A stretch of 44,320 nucleotides of DNA from Tritrichomonas foetus (Eukaryota; Parabasalia; Tritrichomonadida; Tritrichomonadidae), in the NCBI GenBank assembly GCA_001839685.1, contig MLAK01000948.1, forward strand, positions 1-44,320. Direction: 5' to 3'. The stretch's first letter is position 1. Each line of letters starts with the position of its first letter. Both the position numbers and the translations under genes were made by a program. Shown piece after piece: positions 28,326-39,700 of this stretch. The notes under the pieces are model-generated. The model worked only from the letters and a program-made list of their open reading frames with translations, did no database searches and was not told the DNA's origin.

Positions 28326-28725
28326 TTGTTATTTTGATAATTTTAGCAGATATAAATATTGAGAATTTTTTGAATGAGATTTCATCGTCCGATTGTACGA
28401 AAGTATGCCTGTTTATAACATGAATACTTTTCACCAATTTAACCTTTCATTTAACCTTAAATGTTCACAATGATACACTCAATAATTTCCACTTTTTAGA
28501 ATGACAATCATTGTTTTTACATGTTTAAATACAAAGAATCATTTGTAAATCCTCAGCTAGTTAATATAATTCATACTTCATTTATTCATTTGAGAAAAGG
28601 GAATTCTAGTTTTTTCATATCAAATTTCATTTCATTTTTTTTCTATGAGATTTATTAAAAAGTTTATTTTAATTAATTTGCTAGGTGAATTATTCTATCG
28701 TACTTTATTTTAAACGTACACACAA
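28326..28725. other. divergent promoter region of DRC2 and MAP65/PRC1
   Basis: AT-rich DNA between two divergent cytoskeletal genes. A TTTTAAACGTA stretch lies about 15 nt before the MAP65 ATG; a similar TTTAAACGTA precedes the CK2 beta ATG. No RNA gene or repeat is seen. Confidence 0.45.
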
Positions 28726-30114
28726 ATGTCAGTCGAAAATCTCGATCTTTCGTCAGCAAATGAATCTTCCGAAAATATTTCCAGTTTAAGCGAGCAGAAA
28801 AATGTTCAAGAGCATCTTTCACTTGAAGAGCTATGGGACCAATTGAATTTTACAGATCAACAAAAACAAGACGAACAAATTAGACTCGAAAACTTAATGA
28901 AACAAGAAAAAGTCAATGTTATTAACAGTGTTTATCAACGCCGCGATGCTCTCAGAAAAGAAATTCAAGAGATAAAGCAAAATCATATTCGTGTTTTGAC
29001 TGCGCTTGGTAAATCGAACGAAGAAAAAGAAAAAGTTAACGATCATGGAAATGAGGGAACTTTAATTCAAAGATTAGAAGATGTCAAAGCATTTTATGAT
29101 GAGATTGAGCCATTATTTATTGTTCGTGTTAAACTTTTTCAAGACATGTTCAATAAAATCACAGAATTGTATGATACAATTGGCTATGGCCAAAATGACA
29201 GAGGTGAATTTGTTGAGTTCCAAACGTCAGACTTAACAGCACAAAAAGAAAATGTATTCTTGCAACAAATCAAAGAACTTGAAGAAGAATTGAAAGAAAG
29301 AAAGGAATATATTGAAGATCTTCATACGAAAATTAAAAATATATTAGAAGAACTTGGTGAAGAAGTATCACCAGCTATAAATGACATCATTCAATCAAAA
29401 CAAGTGACAACAACTGCACATGAAACTATTTTGGAATATTATGAAGGACTAACTAGCACTAAAGAATATAGAGCGAAGAAAATATCAGAACTTGCTTTAG
29501 AAATAACGCATTGTTGGGATTTACTGAGAACTCCAGATGCAGAAAGAAAGAGTTTTATTGATTCGCATTCTAAACTAAGTTTAGATAATATTAAAAGTCT
29601 TGAACAAGAAATCGAAAGATTGCATTCATTGATTGAAGAAAATCTTTCTGAAATGCTTGTTGATATTAAAAAAGAAATCTCTGAAATATGCACTTCAATG
29701 CATTATACTCAAGAACAAATCGATCAACAACTAGTCGAGTTAGGTGATGAAAAAGAAACATTTTATTTCTTAGCAAAATCATTAATTGAACTTAAGAAGC
29801 TTCATGCGGCTACTTTACATGTTATTCAAATGATTCAACAACGTGAAGATATTGTCAAAGAATATGAATCAATTGATCAATCGAAAATAAGTCCAACACA
29901 ATTAGATAAAATCAAAAGGAAGTATAAATGTACATTACCAAGAGTAGAAAAGAAATTACTAATGATGCTTATTGAATATAATGAATTTTATAGCAGACCA
30001 TTTACTTGGGACGGCGAAATTTATGCAGATAAACTGTCAAGCATCAAATTATCATTATCAGAGATTAGACAAGCAAAGTCGCGAGCTCTTAAAAAGCTCA
30101 ATAAGCAAAAGTAA
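28726..30114 (+). CDS. MAP65/ASE1/PRC1-family microtubule-bundling protein
   Basis: A 462-residue coiled-coil protein. The family crosslinks antiparallel microtubules in the spindle midzone and cytoskeletal arrays. N-terminal LEELWDQLNFTDQQKQ (about 33-48) is the dimerisation-region signature. The spectrin-like helices follow, with HCWDLLRTPDAERKSF near 262-277 and the long helix through LSLDNIKSLEQEIERL. The microtubule-binding end contains the basic LDKIKRKYKCTLPRVEKKLL (about 390-409), followed by YNEFYSRPFTWDG, matching PRC1/Ase1/MAP65 in order. The disordered basic tail usual after this point is reduced to a short Lys-rich end, so nuclear or kinase regulation through the tail is probably missing. 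It is divergent from DRC2. Confidence 0.87.
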   Translation: MSVENLDLSSANESSENISSLSEQKNVQEHLSLEELWDQLNFTDQQKQDEQIRLENLMKQEKVNVINSVYQRRDALRKEIQEIKQNHIRVLTALGKSNEEKEKVNDHGNEGTLIQRLEDVKAFYDEIEPLFIVRVKLFQDMFNKITELYDTIGYGQNDRGEFVEFQTSDLTAQKENVFLQQIKELEEELKERKEYIEDLHTKIKNILEELGEEVSPAINDIIQSKQVTTTAHETILEYYEGLTSTKEYRAKKISELALEITHCWDLLRTPDAERKSFIDSHSKLSLDNIKSLEQEIERLHSLIEENLSEMLVDIKKEISEICTSMHYTQEQIDQQLVELGDEKETFYFLAKSLIELKKLHAATLHVIQMIQQREDIVKEYESIDQSKISPTQLDKIKRKYKCTLPRVEKKLLMMLIEYNEFYSRPFTWDGEIYADKLSSIKLSLSEIRQAKSRALKKLNKQK

Positions 30115-30558
30115 TTTGCGTGATCATTTTTTATTTATTTATTAAATTATTTTATTTACTCAATTTGTTTTATTTTCTTTTTTGAGAAATCATTCTTTTT
30201 TGGTAAAAAAAGTTTCGGGTAAATTCATTTAATTTCCCGGTCATTTTTAAAAATTATTTTTTTTAAGTTAATTTCATTTATCTTAGCAATATGCATACCT
30301 ATCATCATGTGAAGTAATAATTGCGAAATTCACAAAGCAAAGAATTATGTAGAAATGATAAAAATTTCACTGAATTCTCTATTTTCATTGGTGTGGCACG
30401 TTAGAAAATCGGTGATCACACATGCTTTTTTGAATGTTGATCAAAACCAATTCAATAAATTATATTTTTGAATACAATCAAAACTCATAATTTATCAAGA
30501 AAATGAAACATCTCATCAGAAATAATCACCGAATCTTACATATCACTATTTTAAAATA
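30115..30558. other. AT-rich spacer, nothing recognised
   Basis: Between two same-strand genes; no ORF, repeat or RNA fold of note. Confidence 0.5.
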
Positions 30559-31653
30559 ATGGCACAAGTATCAATCACTTCCCTTCGTAAGGAAATAGGT
30601 TCTTTAATTGGACCAATATGGTGGTCTCGGGCTACAACAAAAACATATTTGAAAAAAGCCATTGATGCTCAAAATACTTCAGAAGCTATTACTAATATAG
30701 AAAAATTAGTTTATATGTATGTATCCAATTCTGGATCAGATAGAATTAATTTTGCTTTAGACAATATTGAACAAAATATAAATGATTTGAAATCAAAAAA
30801 TGTAATGGATTCTATTGATATGCTCACCGGAATATCTTTATTAGAGACAGGAAAAAAAATTAAATCACAACTTAAAGTATTTCCTACAGCTAAACATCCT
30901 AATGTGACAATTCACCATGATATTAAAGTATTATTTGGTAAAGAATCTATTAATTGTGATGATGTTCGAACATACTTAAAGGAAATAAGTAAATACACTG
31001 AAGTTGATGATGGTTTAATGAATGCCATAATGACAATGAAATACCCAAATTTAATGTATCCCCAGCTTCCATTTATTGCAAGCTCACGATCAGCATCTTC
31101 CCAAAGCTTCTATTCACCATTAAAAGTTGGAAATGAAAAAGAAACAAGAACTCCACAACCATTCAATGGTTATAATATTCCGACTGTACATCCACAATAC
31201 AATGATAATTTATTACAATATCCTCCCCCTCAAGTACAACAGAAAACTCAACAGCAACCACAACAGTACTCAGCAACACCACTGTATTCACCTATACAGA
31301 ACACAACTAATCCACAAGAAAGCACATTGCCACAACAAAATGTGCCATCACCAGTGAAACCATCAAACGAACCATATCCAACTCGACCAACATCAAGTCC
31401 TTCACCTCAAAGGTTCTATACAAATTACTCTAATAATTATTCTAATAATCCACCATTTATGCCTCCAAATATATCACCCATGCCTCAAGTTACTTTAGAT
31501 AAAAATCCATACGTTCCACCAACATATACTCCACAAACACCTGTTTATCCTCAACAAACACCAGTGTATATGCCTGCATATCCTCCAACAACCGCTCCTC
31601 AACAATGCAATATGCAAGCGAGCCCCACCACCAATTATACTGTGTATGGATGA
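30559..31653 (+). CDS. unknown protein with helical N-terminal domain and Pro/Gln-rich tail
   Basis: A 364-residue protein. Residues 1-175 form a compact, probably all-helical domain with no family I can name. Residues 180-364 are Pro, Gln, Tyr, Asn and Ser rich, with repeated Thr-Pro-Val-Tyr and Pro-Gln-Gln motifs, and are surely disordered. A folded helical domain followed by such a tail is typical of membrane-trafficking adaptors (ANTH/VHS/ESCRT-associated proteins such as IST1 or VTA1) and of some RNA-binding proteins. I could not align it to any of these: IST1 motifs are not visible. There is no signal peptide or membrane segment. The length and codon use indicate a real gene. Confidence 0.65.
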   Translation: MAQVSITSLRKEIGSLIGPIWWSRATTKTYLKKAIDAQNTSEAITNIEKLVYMYVSNSGSDRINFALDNIEQNINDLKSKNVMDSIDMLTGISLLETGKKIKSQLKVFPTAKHPNVTIHHDIKVLFGKESINCDDVRTYLKEISKYTEVDDGLMNAIMTMKYPNLMYPQLPFIASSRSASSQSFYSPLKVGNEKETRTPQPFNGYNIPTVHPQYNDNLLQYPPPQVQQKTQQQPQQYSATPLYSPIQNTTNPQESTLPQQNVPSPVKPSNEPYPTRPTSSPSPQRFYTNYSNNYSNNPPFMPPNISPMPQVTLDKNPYVPPTYTPQTPVYPQQTPVYMPAYPPTTAPQQCNMQASPTTNYTVYG

Positions 31654-31808
31654 ATTCGTCTGTTAAATTAACATTGTTAATCACCTTGGTTAAATAGATT
31701 TTTAATATTTTAATAAAAACACATTTAAAGTAAATATAAATGAAAATATGAATTGAAATATTGATGTCCGATATATATATATTTTAGTAAATAACATACA
31801 ATTTTTTA

Positions 31809-33854
31809 TTATTGTCCAGATGTTGAAGTGCCGAGTACTATTGAGAGAAGTTCTTCTGATGTTTCACATTGTGATGGATTCAGCATTAGTTCTCCAACTT
31901 TTGTAAGTCCAAAAGCAAACTTATGCGATCCATTTTCATTTTTCATTTGATTAAACCTTTCTTCCTCTTCAAATATAGATCTAACAACAAATGAACTACG
32001 AGAAATCGCACGTGAGTATACCTTATAGTTTCTGAAAACATCACTTCTAACTTCCCTGACTGCATCTGCAAATACATCTGTTAATGGTCTGTCAGTTAAT
32101 TTTTTAATATATATAAACAAAAGACCATAATTTCCTTCGCTACTAATAAATTTCTTTTCTATTTCAGCAAAGTTTGCTGATTGACCTTTCTCAAGGATTT
32201 CAACACGGATCATCTCAATTAAGGAATCACCATGTTGTGGAGTAAACCTATATGCGAATTCTAGAAATTGCTTAGCACATTGGATATTAAAGAATTTTGT
32301 CAAAGGATTTAAAGCGATGCGTGCAGCTTCACACCACACTTCACCGCTTTTTGGTACAGCTTGAATAGCACTTTTCAGTACAGATATTTGCGATTCAACA
32401 CTATTAAATGCTTCAAGTTGTACTCTAAAAGCCCATAATCTCCCACTTCCAGTATGTGTGATTAGGGCATTAGTCAATACTTCAATTGCTTTTTTAATAT
32501 TATTTCTATGCACATGAAATTGAGCAAGTTCAAGGAAAACTCTCCATTCTGCAAAATATTCCATCGTTGCCCTTTCAAAAAGAATCAGAGCTTGATCATA
32601 TTCTTTATTTAATTCGAATACTTTTGCTGAAAGTATAATGATCATTGGTCTGGATTTATATGGTGTTAATTTTAAAGTTAAATCCAAAAGGAGTGGTGAG
32701 ACAGAAGGATCACCATAAGTTAATTCAATTGTAGATGCAGTAAAAAACAATTTATATCTTTGTTTTGGTGAACATAATGAAATTGCTTCTGCTAGAAGGC
32801 TTCTCATTAAATTGAGATAACCATTTGCCGCAAGAGATTCACAAACAACTGTTGTCATTTTATCAGTAAATTCATTTGTCCATTTTCGACTAGAATCATG
32901 AAGAATTGTAATTGCTTCAGTTGGACTTTTTTGATTTTTAAGTAAAGATTGACAAATGATTGCATTTCTAGGATTCAAGCGAGCACCTTCTTCAACAATA
33001 TCAAAATTCTGATAGATTATTCCACTCCTTTCAAAGTATTGAACAAGTTCACTATAAATGTTTGGTTTCCATCCATTTTTCACTTTAATGAATTGAAGTA
33101 TTCTCATTGCTTGCTCGATATTTCCTTGCCTCAATTCAAAAAGGGCACCTTCAACCAAAGCTGATTCATTATCAACTTTTTTATTTTTAACAATTGATCC
33201 TAAAAATGATCGAGCTGTTTCAACTTTGTTAGTTCTTTCTAATGATTTTAATAATTTTCTAATTAATTGCTCACAGTTCTGAACGTTATAAATGCCTTCT
33301 TGAAGAACATTATCAGCTTTTTCATAATCACCAAGTTCATCAAGAAGCTTAGCTCTATCAATCCAAGATGCAGGAGTTGTTGGATCATAAGTACAGCTCA
33401 ATGAATACAATTCTAGAGCTAGAGAAATTTCAGAAAGTCTTTTTGCCATTTCGGCAGCACTTCGGAGAGTTTTCCCTTGTTCTTTCGAATCTGTTTGAGT
33501 TTTGATGATGTTTAGAATGACACTTTTGGCATTTTCTGGATTTTCATTTAAAACACTTTCAAATTTGTCAAGTGAACCAGTTGATGATATAATTTGTTCT
33601 TGTGAGCCATCGATCTCTTTCAATAACGATTTCGGTAAAAACATTTCAATGTTGGTTTCAAATTGATCAATTATTGAAATACAATGCGATTGATCATACC
33701 AAATGTCACTGTTACTTCTGTGAATTTTGTTTGGATAGAAATAGGATTGCATATTCGAGGATTGCGGTTGAGAAACTAAATTGGATGATGTTGGATAATT
33801 ATGGACGTTATCTGATTTATTGTAAAACGGAGGATTGTAATAAGCAGGTATCAT
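31809..33854 (-). CDS. TPR/HAT-repeat protein, Prp6-like
   Basis: A 681-residue protein. The first 100 residues are Tyr/Pro/Asn-rich and disordered. From about 110 onward there are helical-hairpin repeats of TPR/HAT spacing, such as ASWIDRAKLLDELGDYEKA near 163-181 and YDQALILFERA with FLELAQFHVHRNNIKKA near 420-460. The block SGEVWCEAARIALNP (about 510-525) with the following FLEFAYRFTPQHGDSLIE resembles the C-terminal repeats of splicing factor Prp6. Prp6 bridges U4/U6 and U5 snRNPs, but it has an N-terminal PRP1 domain that I cannot see here and is longer. It could also be another TPR/HAT protein, for example of RNA 3'-end processing. Repeat fold is well supported; the specific role is not. 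Confidence 0.7.
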   Translation of the reverse strand: MIPAYYNPPFYNKSDNVHNYPTSSNLVSQPQSSNMQSYFYPNKIHRSNSDIWYDQSHCISIIDQFETNIEMFLPKSLLKEIDGSQEQIISSTGSLDKFESVLNENPENAKSVILNIIKTQTDSKEQGKTLRSAAEMAKRLSEISLALELYSLSCTYDPTTPASWIDRAKLLDELGDYEKADNVLQEGIYNVQNCEQLIRKLLKSLERTNKVETARSFLGSIVKNKKVDNESALVEGALFELRQGNIEQAMRILQFIKVKNGWKPNIYSELVQYFERSGIIYQNFDIVEEGARLNPRNAIICQSLLKNQKSPTEAITILHDSSRKWTNEFTDKMTTVVCESLAANGYLNLMRSLLAEAISLCSPKQRYKLFFTASTIELTYGDPSVSPLLLDLTLKLTPYKSRPMIIILSAKVFELNKEYDQALILFERATMEYFAEWRVFLELAQFHVHRNNIKKAIEVLTNALITHTGSGRLWAFRVQLEAFNSVESQISVLKSAIQAVPKSGEVWCEAARIALNPLTKFFNIQCAKQFLEFAYRFTPQHGDSLIEMIRVEILEKGQSANFAEIEKKFISSEGNYGLLFIYIKKLTDRPLTDVFADAVREVRSDVFRNYKVYSRAISRSSFVVRSIFEEEERFNQMKNENGSHKFAFGLTKVGELMLNPSQCETSEELLSIVLGTSTSGQ

Positions 33855-34251
33855 AAAGTGAGATTCTTTTGGTGATCTGGTGAAGTTGGCCGTTTAATAA
33901 AAAAAGTTCGTTTACTATAAATTTTTGAAAGGAAGAAGGAAAGATTTGATAGAAATAAGTTTACAATTTGCAAAAATTTATCTCAATTATGATTTATCTT
34001 GAATTTAAGTTTCAAAATTTCCGAAAATCCAATAAATCGTCACAAATTTAAGTAATCTATCTCAATATCAAAAAATTGTAGAAATAGGTCTATCAAAGCA
34101 ATCTCAAAATTTGTTGAGAAAAGGATGTGATCATATATTTATAATATCATTTCAAAGTGAGTCTATGTGATAAAATAAGAGAATGCTTCGAATGAATCAT
34201 TTGTGGTAAGTATTACTATGGAATATAAGTGATTAATTCTGAGCGCCGACA
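33855..34251. other. spacer upstream of the TPR/HAT gene and tRNA-Ile
   Basis: It contains the promoter of the TPR/HAT gene, with a near-M3 sequence AACGGCCA (minus strand, 33887-33894) 33 nt upstream of its ATG. The rest, up to the tRNA, is AT-rich with nothing recognised. Confidence 0.45.
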
Positions 34252-34324
34252 GGTCTCGTAGCTCAGTCGGTAGAGCGTTGTGCTGATAACGCAAAGGTCT
34301 AGGGTTCGAGTCCCTGCGGGACCA
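34252..34324 (+). tRNA. tRNA-Ile (anticodon GAT)
   Basis: A 73-nt cloverleaf. The acceptor GGTCTCG pairs with CGGGACC (one T-G) and the discriminator is A. The D-arm is GCTC/GAGC. The anticodon stem TTGTG/CGCAA encloses CTGATAA, giving GAT. The T-arm is TAGGG/CCCTG with loop TTCGAGT. A box TAGCTCAGTCGG and B box GGTTCGAGTCC match eukaryotic consensus exactly; no CCA is encoded and a T6 terminator follows immediately. The body resembles eukaryotic tRNA-Ile, but the anticodon is GAT rather than the AAT usual in eukaryotes. Confidence 0.95.
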
Positions 34325-34375
34325 TTTTTTTCCACTTTGAGCACTTTTTTCCATCTTGAACACTTTCACTAAAAT

Positions 34376-35260
34376 GAAGAAGAAATCTATGAAGACGAAA
34401 AAACTATAAAGCAGAAGAAAACTGTGATTATATTAATAATTCTCACACTATATATAACTTGCATGATGGAACATCACAACTTCGGTTACAAGATAGTCTT
34501 TTCCAATTTATTCCTGACGATATCAATCACAAAAAACGTAGACAGAAATGCTATATCTATTGTATTGCGATTACATTGGTAAATTTGCCATTGTGCCAAC
34601 ATTATTTTTATGAAATATTAAATTGCATCGAAGATTCCATAAATATGAAACAACTATCAAATTCACCATTTTACAATCTTTTGAAATCATTTAATTTTCA
34701 TCCAAAAGATAATAATGATGACTTTCTCATGTTTATTCAGAAATACATTAATTCAGATGAATATAATGCTGAATTGGATGATCATGATCCAATTAATGTT
34801 TTACATAATATGATTGGACAATTGCAGAAAACAATTCTAGATAATCACATTGATATTGATTCAAATAGATTAAATCACCTTTTTACAATCAAATGGCAAT
34901 TTAATAATACTGAACATTCACACTATATGATTACATTATCATCTAATGAGATTACTGAATCATCTATTATGAATTCATTAAAAGAAATGATGAATATTTC
35001 ATCAGATGATATTCAAACAGATCTAACGATTCTTGAAGCCTATATATTAACAATTCAATGTTTTGGAAACAACTTTGAAACTATCCCATTTGAATTTTTC
35101 ATGAATAATGTTCAATATAAATTAATAACTGTCATTGTACATATTGGTTCATGTCAGTCTTTCAATCATTTTGTTACTCTATTTTTGCATGATGATGGAT
35201 ATTGGTGGATTAGTGATGATGATCATTTTGAAAGAATTCATGAAGATGAATATGATCAAT
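34376..35260 (+). repeat. inverted repeat arm 1 (copy of 40940-41825)
   Basis: This 885-bp stretch is the reverse complement of 40940-41825. By eye I find only two differences: one fewer A in a homopolymer near 34400, and C for T at 34923 (synonymous). The match ends abruptly on both sides. The arms are 5.68 kb apart and enclose the NTPase/nuclease gene. Confidence 0.93.
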
Positions 35261-35280
35261 ATCGTTATAACAACTTTTGA
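34376..35280 (+). pseudogene. truncated copy of the ubiquitin-protease-like gene
   Basis: It encodes the C-terminal 267 residues (from Leu528) of the protease-like gene at 40836-43322 with no amino-acid change over the aligned part. It has no start: the frame begins at a TTG codon, and the next upstream part is thrown out of frame by the one-base homopolymer deletion. It also lacks the last 25 or so residues, which are replaced by six unrelated ones (Tyr-Arg-Tyr-Asn-Asn-Phe) before a TGA. The N-terminal two thirds are absent. It begins about 50 bp after tRNA-Ile. The near-perfect identity means the duplication is recent; I expect no functional protein. Confidence 0.85.
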
Positions 35281-36684
35281 TTCTTGTTTGCTCTTGTTTT
35301 CTTTATAAGCAATTACTCTTCCTGAATCTTTACAATTTCAGTTTTTAAACATTCATAAAAAATATATTGTTAATATCATTATAATCAACTAGAGTATAAA
35401 ATACTAATTTTGAATATAAACTACTTTCAACAATTCGAGATTTCTTCTTATTTTTTGCTTGTTATTCGTTCTTCATTATATATTTTAGAATGAGGCAAGA
35501 TCTTCCGTTTATTTGTTCTTCTGCTTGAAATGAACAAATGAAGGTTATTCACGAATAAATAGAATCATTAAAAAAACGAAAATGAAAATGAAAAACTCTT
35601 AAAATTAAATGCATATTTGGACAAATCATAAAAGTTATGATTTTCGTTTTTTCAGAAATAAAATTAGATTTGTGTTTTAATAATTTTAATGACCCAAAAA
35701 AGTTTAACTTTTTGAATTCGGAAAGTGATATGGATATGTTAATGAAAGGAAGGTTAACCGAGTGGTAGATCAGATCTCTTACAATGAATGATTTCAGACG
35801 CAGCCAGTGGTGCATGTTTTGGACAAAGAAATGATAGAAATGTAATGTGATAATAAAGAATAATAATTTAAATTATATTTTTTATTATCATGTTTTTGAA
35901 TGACAAACCAACATGAAATATGCAAGAATGAGATACATAGAAAGAGCGAATTCGAATAAGAGGGAGGGGGGTTAGTATGGCTCCTAGAATCCATTCAAAT
36001 CCCCACTTTTTGAAGGTGTTGATTCCAAGATTTAACTTTAGTCTGATTACGAATTTTTTTTTAAAAATTTGACTTTTTATTTAAATTAAAATTGACTTTG
36101 TTCACTATAAAAGCAATTTGCTGGACGAAGGACAGTTTTTCAATAACATATTTAATTTTTGACTTATATTCAAAATATTAGTCGTTGATATTTTAAATAA
36201 CCTTGGACGAACTCTTCATACTGATATGATGTTCAGTATTTTTTTGGGACAAATTGCGATATTTAAGCTGGATTGTATTTTTATGGCGAAGGCGGCATTT
36301 GAAATATTGTGGTTTGTATTTGCATCGACATAGGTAATAATATCTTTATTGACTTTTTTTTGCTTTCCTCGACAAACTTTATGTTAATTTCCTATTAAAA
36401 CAGCATGAATTCGATCTGGCCCAACATGTAGTGTGGTTTTATTTGTTCATATGTAAATTCTTGAGTGAGATTGAGGAAATGTTTGATCGATTCAGATGGT
36501 TTTAGAATAATTCACAAGGTCTGTTCGAACTAGATTTTTTACATCCAGTTTTCTTTTTGAGTTGATGACTCAAAAAGAATTTTAAAAAAACTCGTAATTT
36601 TCTGTAATAAACTGCCGAAAGGTGAATTTTGTTCATTTGCAACATTAAAAATTGTGAAGCGTGTAATTGAGAAAAGAAATCATT
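35281..36684. other. 1.4-kb non-coding region between the pseudogene and the NTPase gene
   Basis: AT-rich, with no credible ORF. A patch at about 35748-35775 contains CCGAGTGGT as in Leu/Ser tRNAs, but no acceptor or T-arm partner was found. A short G-run lies near 35960-35970. The 3' end holds the M3-like/CCTTT pair described separately. Confidence 0.5.
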
Positions 36685-36698
36685 GACGGTTTACCTTT
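36685..36698 (+). promoter_or_regulatory. M3-like plus CCTTT (M5-like) motif pair
   Basis: GACGGTTT is followed after one base by CCTTT, about 75-88 nt upstream of the NTPase gene ATG. In T. vaginalis, M3 combined with M5 (CCTTT, with initiation at the second C) forms an alternative core promoter. A second CCTTT lies at 36767-36771, one base before the ATG, so the start site is uncertain. This is a motif match only. Confidence 0.4.
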
Positions 36699-36772
36699 CA
36701 ATTTTTTTTGTGTTAATTATTGAAAAAAGTTCAAGCCTCGAGGCTTTTTGAATAGGGTTTTCCTTCCCTTTC

Positions 36773-39700
36773 ATGGATAAATCCGAACTGAAGTCTATTC
36801 AATCTGAATATCAAAATTTTTCCCTTTCCCCTAAAATCTTCTCTCATAATATCACAGAGAAACTTCGTCATAACGCCATCATTTTTGAAGAATATGATGA
36901 GATTCATCCCTCCAAAATTTTTGTTGATGTTGAAGTAAAGCCAAGCAAAAGCCATAATACGGTTGTTGATTCAAATCGTCTTGAATTGTCTAACAGAGAA
37001 ACTTGTAACGAAGACATAAATTCTCTTCAATTGTCCAACACAGATTCATTTCAGAAGATGTTTGTTTCCTACTTTCAGACAGATACTGCACCACCAAACA
37101 AAACACTATCAAATAAAGAAACACCAACTAAAGCAAATAAAGAAACACCAAATAAAGAAACACCAAATAAAGGAGCATCAAATAAAGAAGCACCAAATAA
37201 AGAAACATTCAACGAAAAATTAAATCCAGAAATTATTTCTGCAATTCATTTGTTCTTTAGTGGATTTACTCATTCCGTCGCAATTTCTTCAAGGAAGCTC
37301 AATTTATCCGATATTCTTCAAATTGCTAAAGAATTTGATATTATTGATGATAATTTTCTTCAAAGAATTGAAAATGAAACATCTTCAGCAATTCATTGTT
37401 TAAATTATGAAAATGAGAAATATTTTATTTTAGATTTAAATCAAATTTCAAAAACAAAATTTTTTTCCATTGAAAAAACTGGTTCAATAAGTTTAACAGA
37501 TATTGAAAATCTGTTATTATTCTATCAAAATAATTTAAAAGATGATTTTATTCTTGCATTATCATTTTTTCACCAAAAATTAAATCCAAATATATATGAC
37601 ATTAAACTCAATATCAAATCCAAATGTCAAGAAATGATTCACATATTAAATGAAGATCTTTTTAAATTGAACACGAATAGAAAATCCTTGAAAAGATCAA
37701 TTGATCTAAAACAAATCAATATTCATGTTATTAGTATTATTATTTTAATTGGACTTCGAGAATTGATGAAGATAATTCCAATTATTACCAAAGAATTTCT
37801 CGATCTCAAATCTTTATTTAAATTTTTTACTCCTTTTAATGATAAATATATTTCACATTTCTTGAAAACTATTTCACAATCATTACTATTTAGTTCAATT
37901 TTCCTTCATTTTCCAAAATATAAAAATAAAGAAACGATCGAATTTTTATCTTTACTTTCAAATTGTTCAAATAAAATTCAAAAAATAAAAATATCAATGA
38001 AAGATCAAAATGATAACGAAAAACAAATTTTTCTTTCAATTTTTGAACCATATTTAACTGAAGTTGGATCTTTAAATACACAAAAAGTTATAGTTTTTGG
38101 TGAAAATATTAATCTACTTCATAAATTCAAATTTCAGCCAAGTAAATTTTACCTTGTTTCTGATAAAGAAGATAATTTATCCTCAACTGTTAATGGAGGT
38201 TTTGTAGGTGTTTTTCATAATACATTTCTAACAACATGGTCTATTTTGATGAATCCAGATAATAAATATTTTGATTTTCATCATGTTTGGGATTCAGGCA
38301 TTATTAAAAGAAATAATGTTATGTTTATTTCACCAGATTTTGGTTTAATCGAAGATAGTACGCCTAGTGGAATTGTAGTTCTCCGGTTTTATCCAATATT
38401 ATACAATTTACTTCGAAAACAATGCGCAAAAAATGCTAAATCTCAATTTGCGTTATTAGGATCACCAGGCACAGGCAAAAGTACAATGATTCCATATATT
38501 GTTCTACGATGGTATCAAGTGAATGATTTATTAAATGAGGATAACGATCCAATTCAGACAATCATAGTAAAGCCTAATAAATTACCCAAGGATAAGCCAA
38601 AACTATCCTTGTTTTTTCATCGTTCAAATGATAGTTTGTTGTTTGGATTCATGAAGAAAAAGCCATTATCTGCATATTGGAAAGATCAAATCATTCCAGA
38701 ATTGATAATATGCCATTCTCCAAATGGAAACAATACTATTGCCAAAAAACAAATATTTCCAATTTCACAGAAACGAACTCTTTATTTATTAGACGAATAT
38801 ATCGATCAATACCGTATGGTTGGAACTAAATCTTTGATTATAAATTCTATTGGTAGCAAATACTCAGACTCCAAAATGCAGGATAAAACAATTTATTCAT
38901 TTCTTCCGACAACAAATGAATTACGAATGATTGCATCTCTCATAAAGAATCCAAAAGAACAAGAAAAGTTTCATGAAAATCGTTGTCTAATTGGATTCAG
39001 CATTCGTGCCAGTATTATTCAAAGTTTATATGACATTCAATTAAAAATTAAAGACACTGTTAAACGTACTGAAACAAAAATATTTACTAATTTATTTAGT
39101 AATCCTACAGAAAAATTAGACAAAAAAATCAGAAATCTTAGGGTTTATCTACTTTTTATAGAATCTCGCCTTCCAAAGGGGTCAGATATTTATACATATT
39201 TTAACTGTTCTTATGAAGATTGGGTAATATTTTCACAATATTATTTTCAATTTGGATCTCCAATGATTTTACGTTATTTAAAGGAATACTATTTGAAAAC
39301 AAAACAAAATTTTAAACAAATATTATTTGATATTATATCTGAAGAGACAAAACTACAAAAAATGAAAGCAGCCTTTTTTGATCTTGATGTAAATATCCTT
39401 CAAAATCCCCATTCATTCATTTTTCAAACACGTAAATTAACATATAATTATGATCAATCGAGTAAAAACAAATATTGCCAAGAAAGTGATATGATTACCC
39501 AGTTTATTTTAAATATAGAATCTTCCGATGTTGAAATTGTGGAGAATCCAGAAGACATATTTACTTCCGAAAGAAACATTGTTTATTATTTACCACCAAC
39601 AGTAAATGAGCCAGGCATCGATGCAGCATATAAAGGTCCAATCAACAGTCAAATGACAATTGTTCTTTTGCAATTAACTGTTTCCGATAGTCATAGTTTT

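Noticed and set aside
30559..31000. IST1 or VTA1 homology of the helical domain.
   Set aside because: The characteristic IST1 and VTA1 motifs could not be found in order.
35748..36010. Possible tRNA-Leu/Ser split by an insertion: a CCGAGTGGT D-arm-like patch near 35760 and a CATTCAAATCC B-box-like patch near 35994.
   Set aside because: The 5' stretch before the first patch does not pair with the bases after the second, and no anticodon arm can be drawn. The resemblance is short and probably chance.
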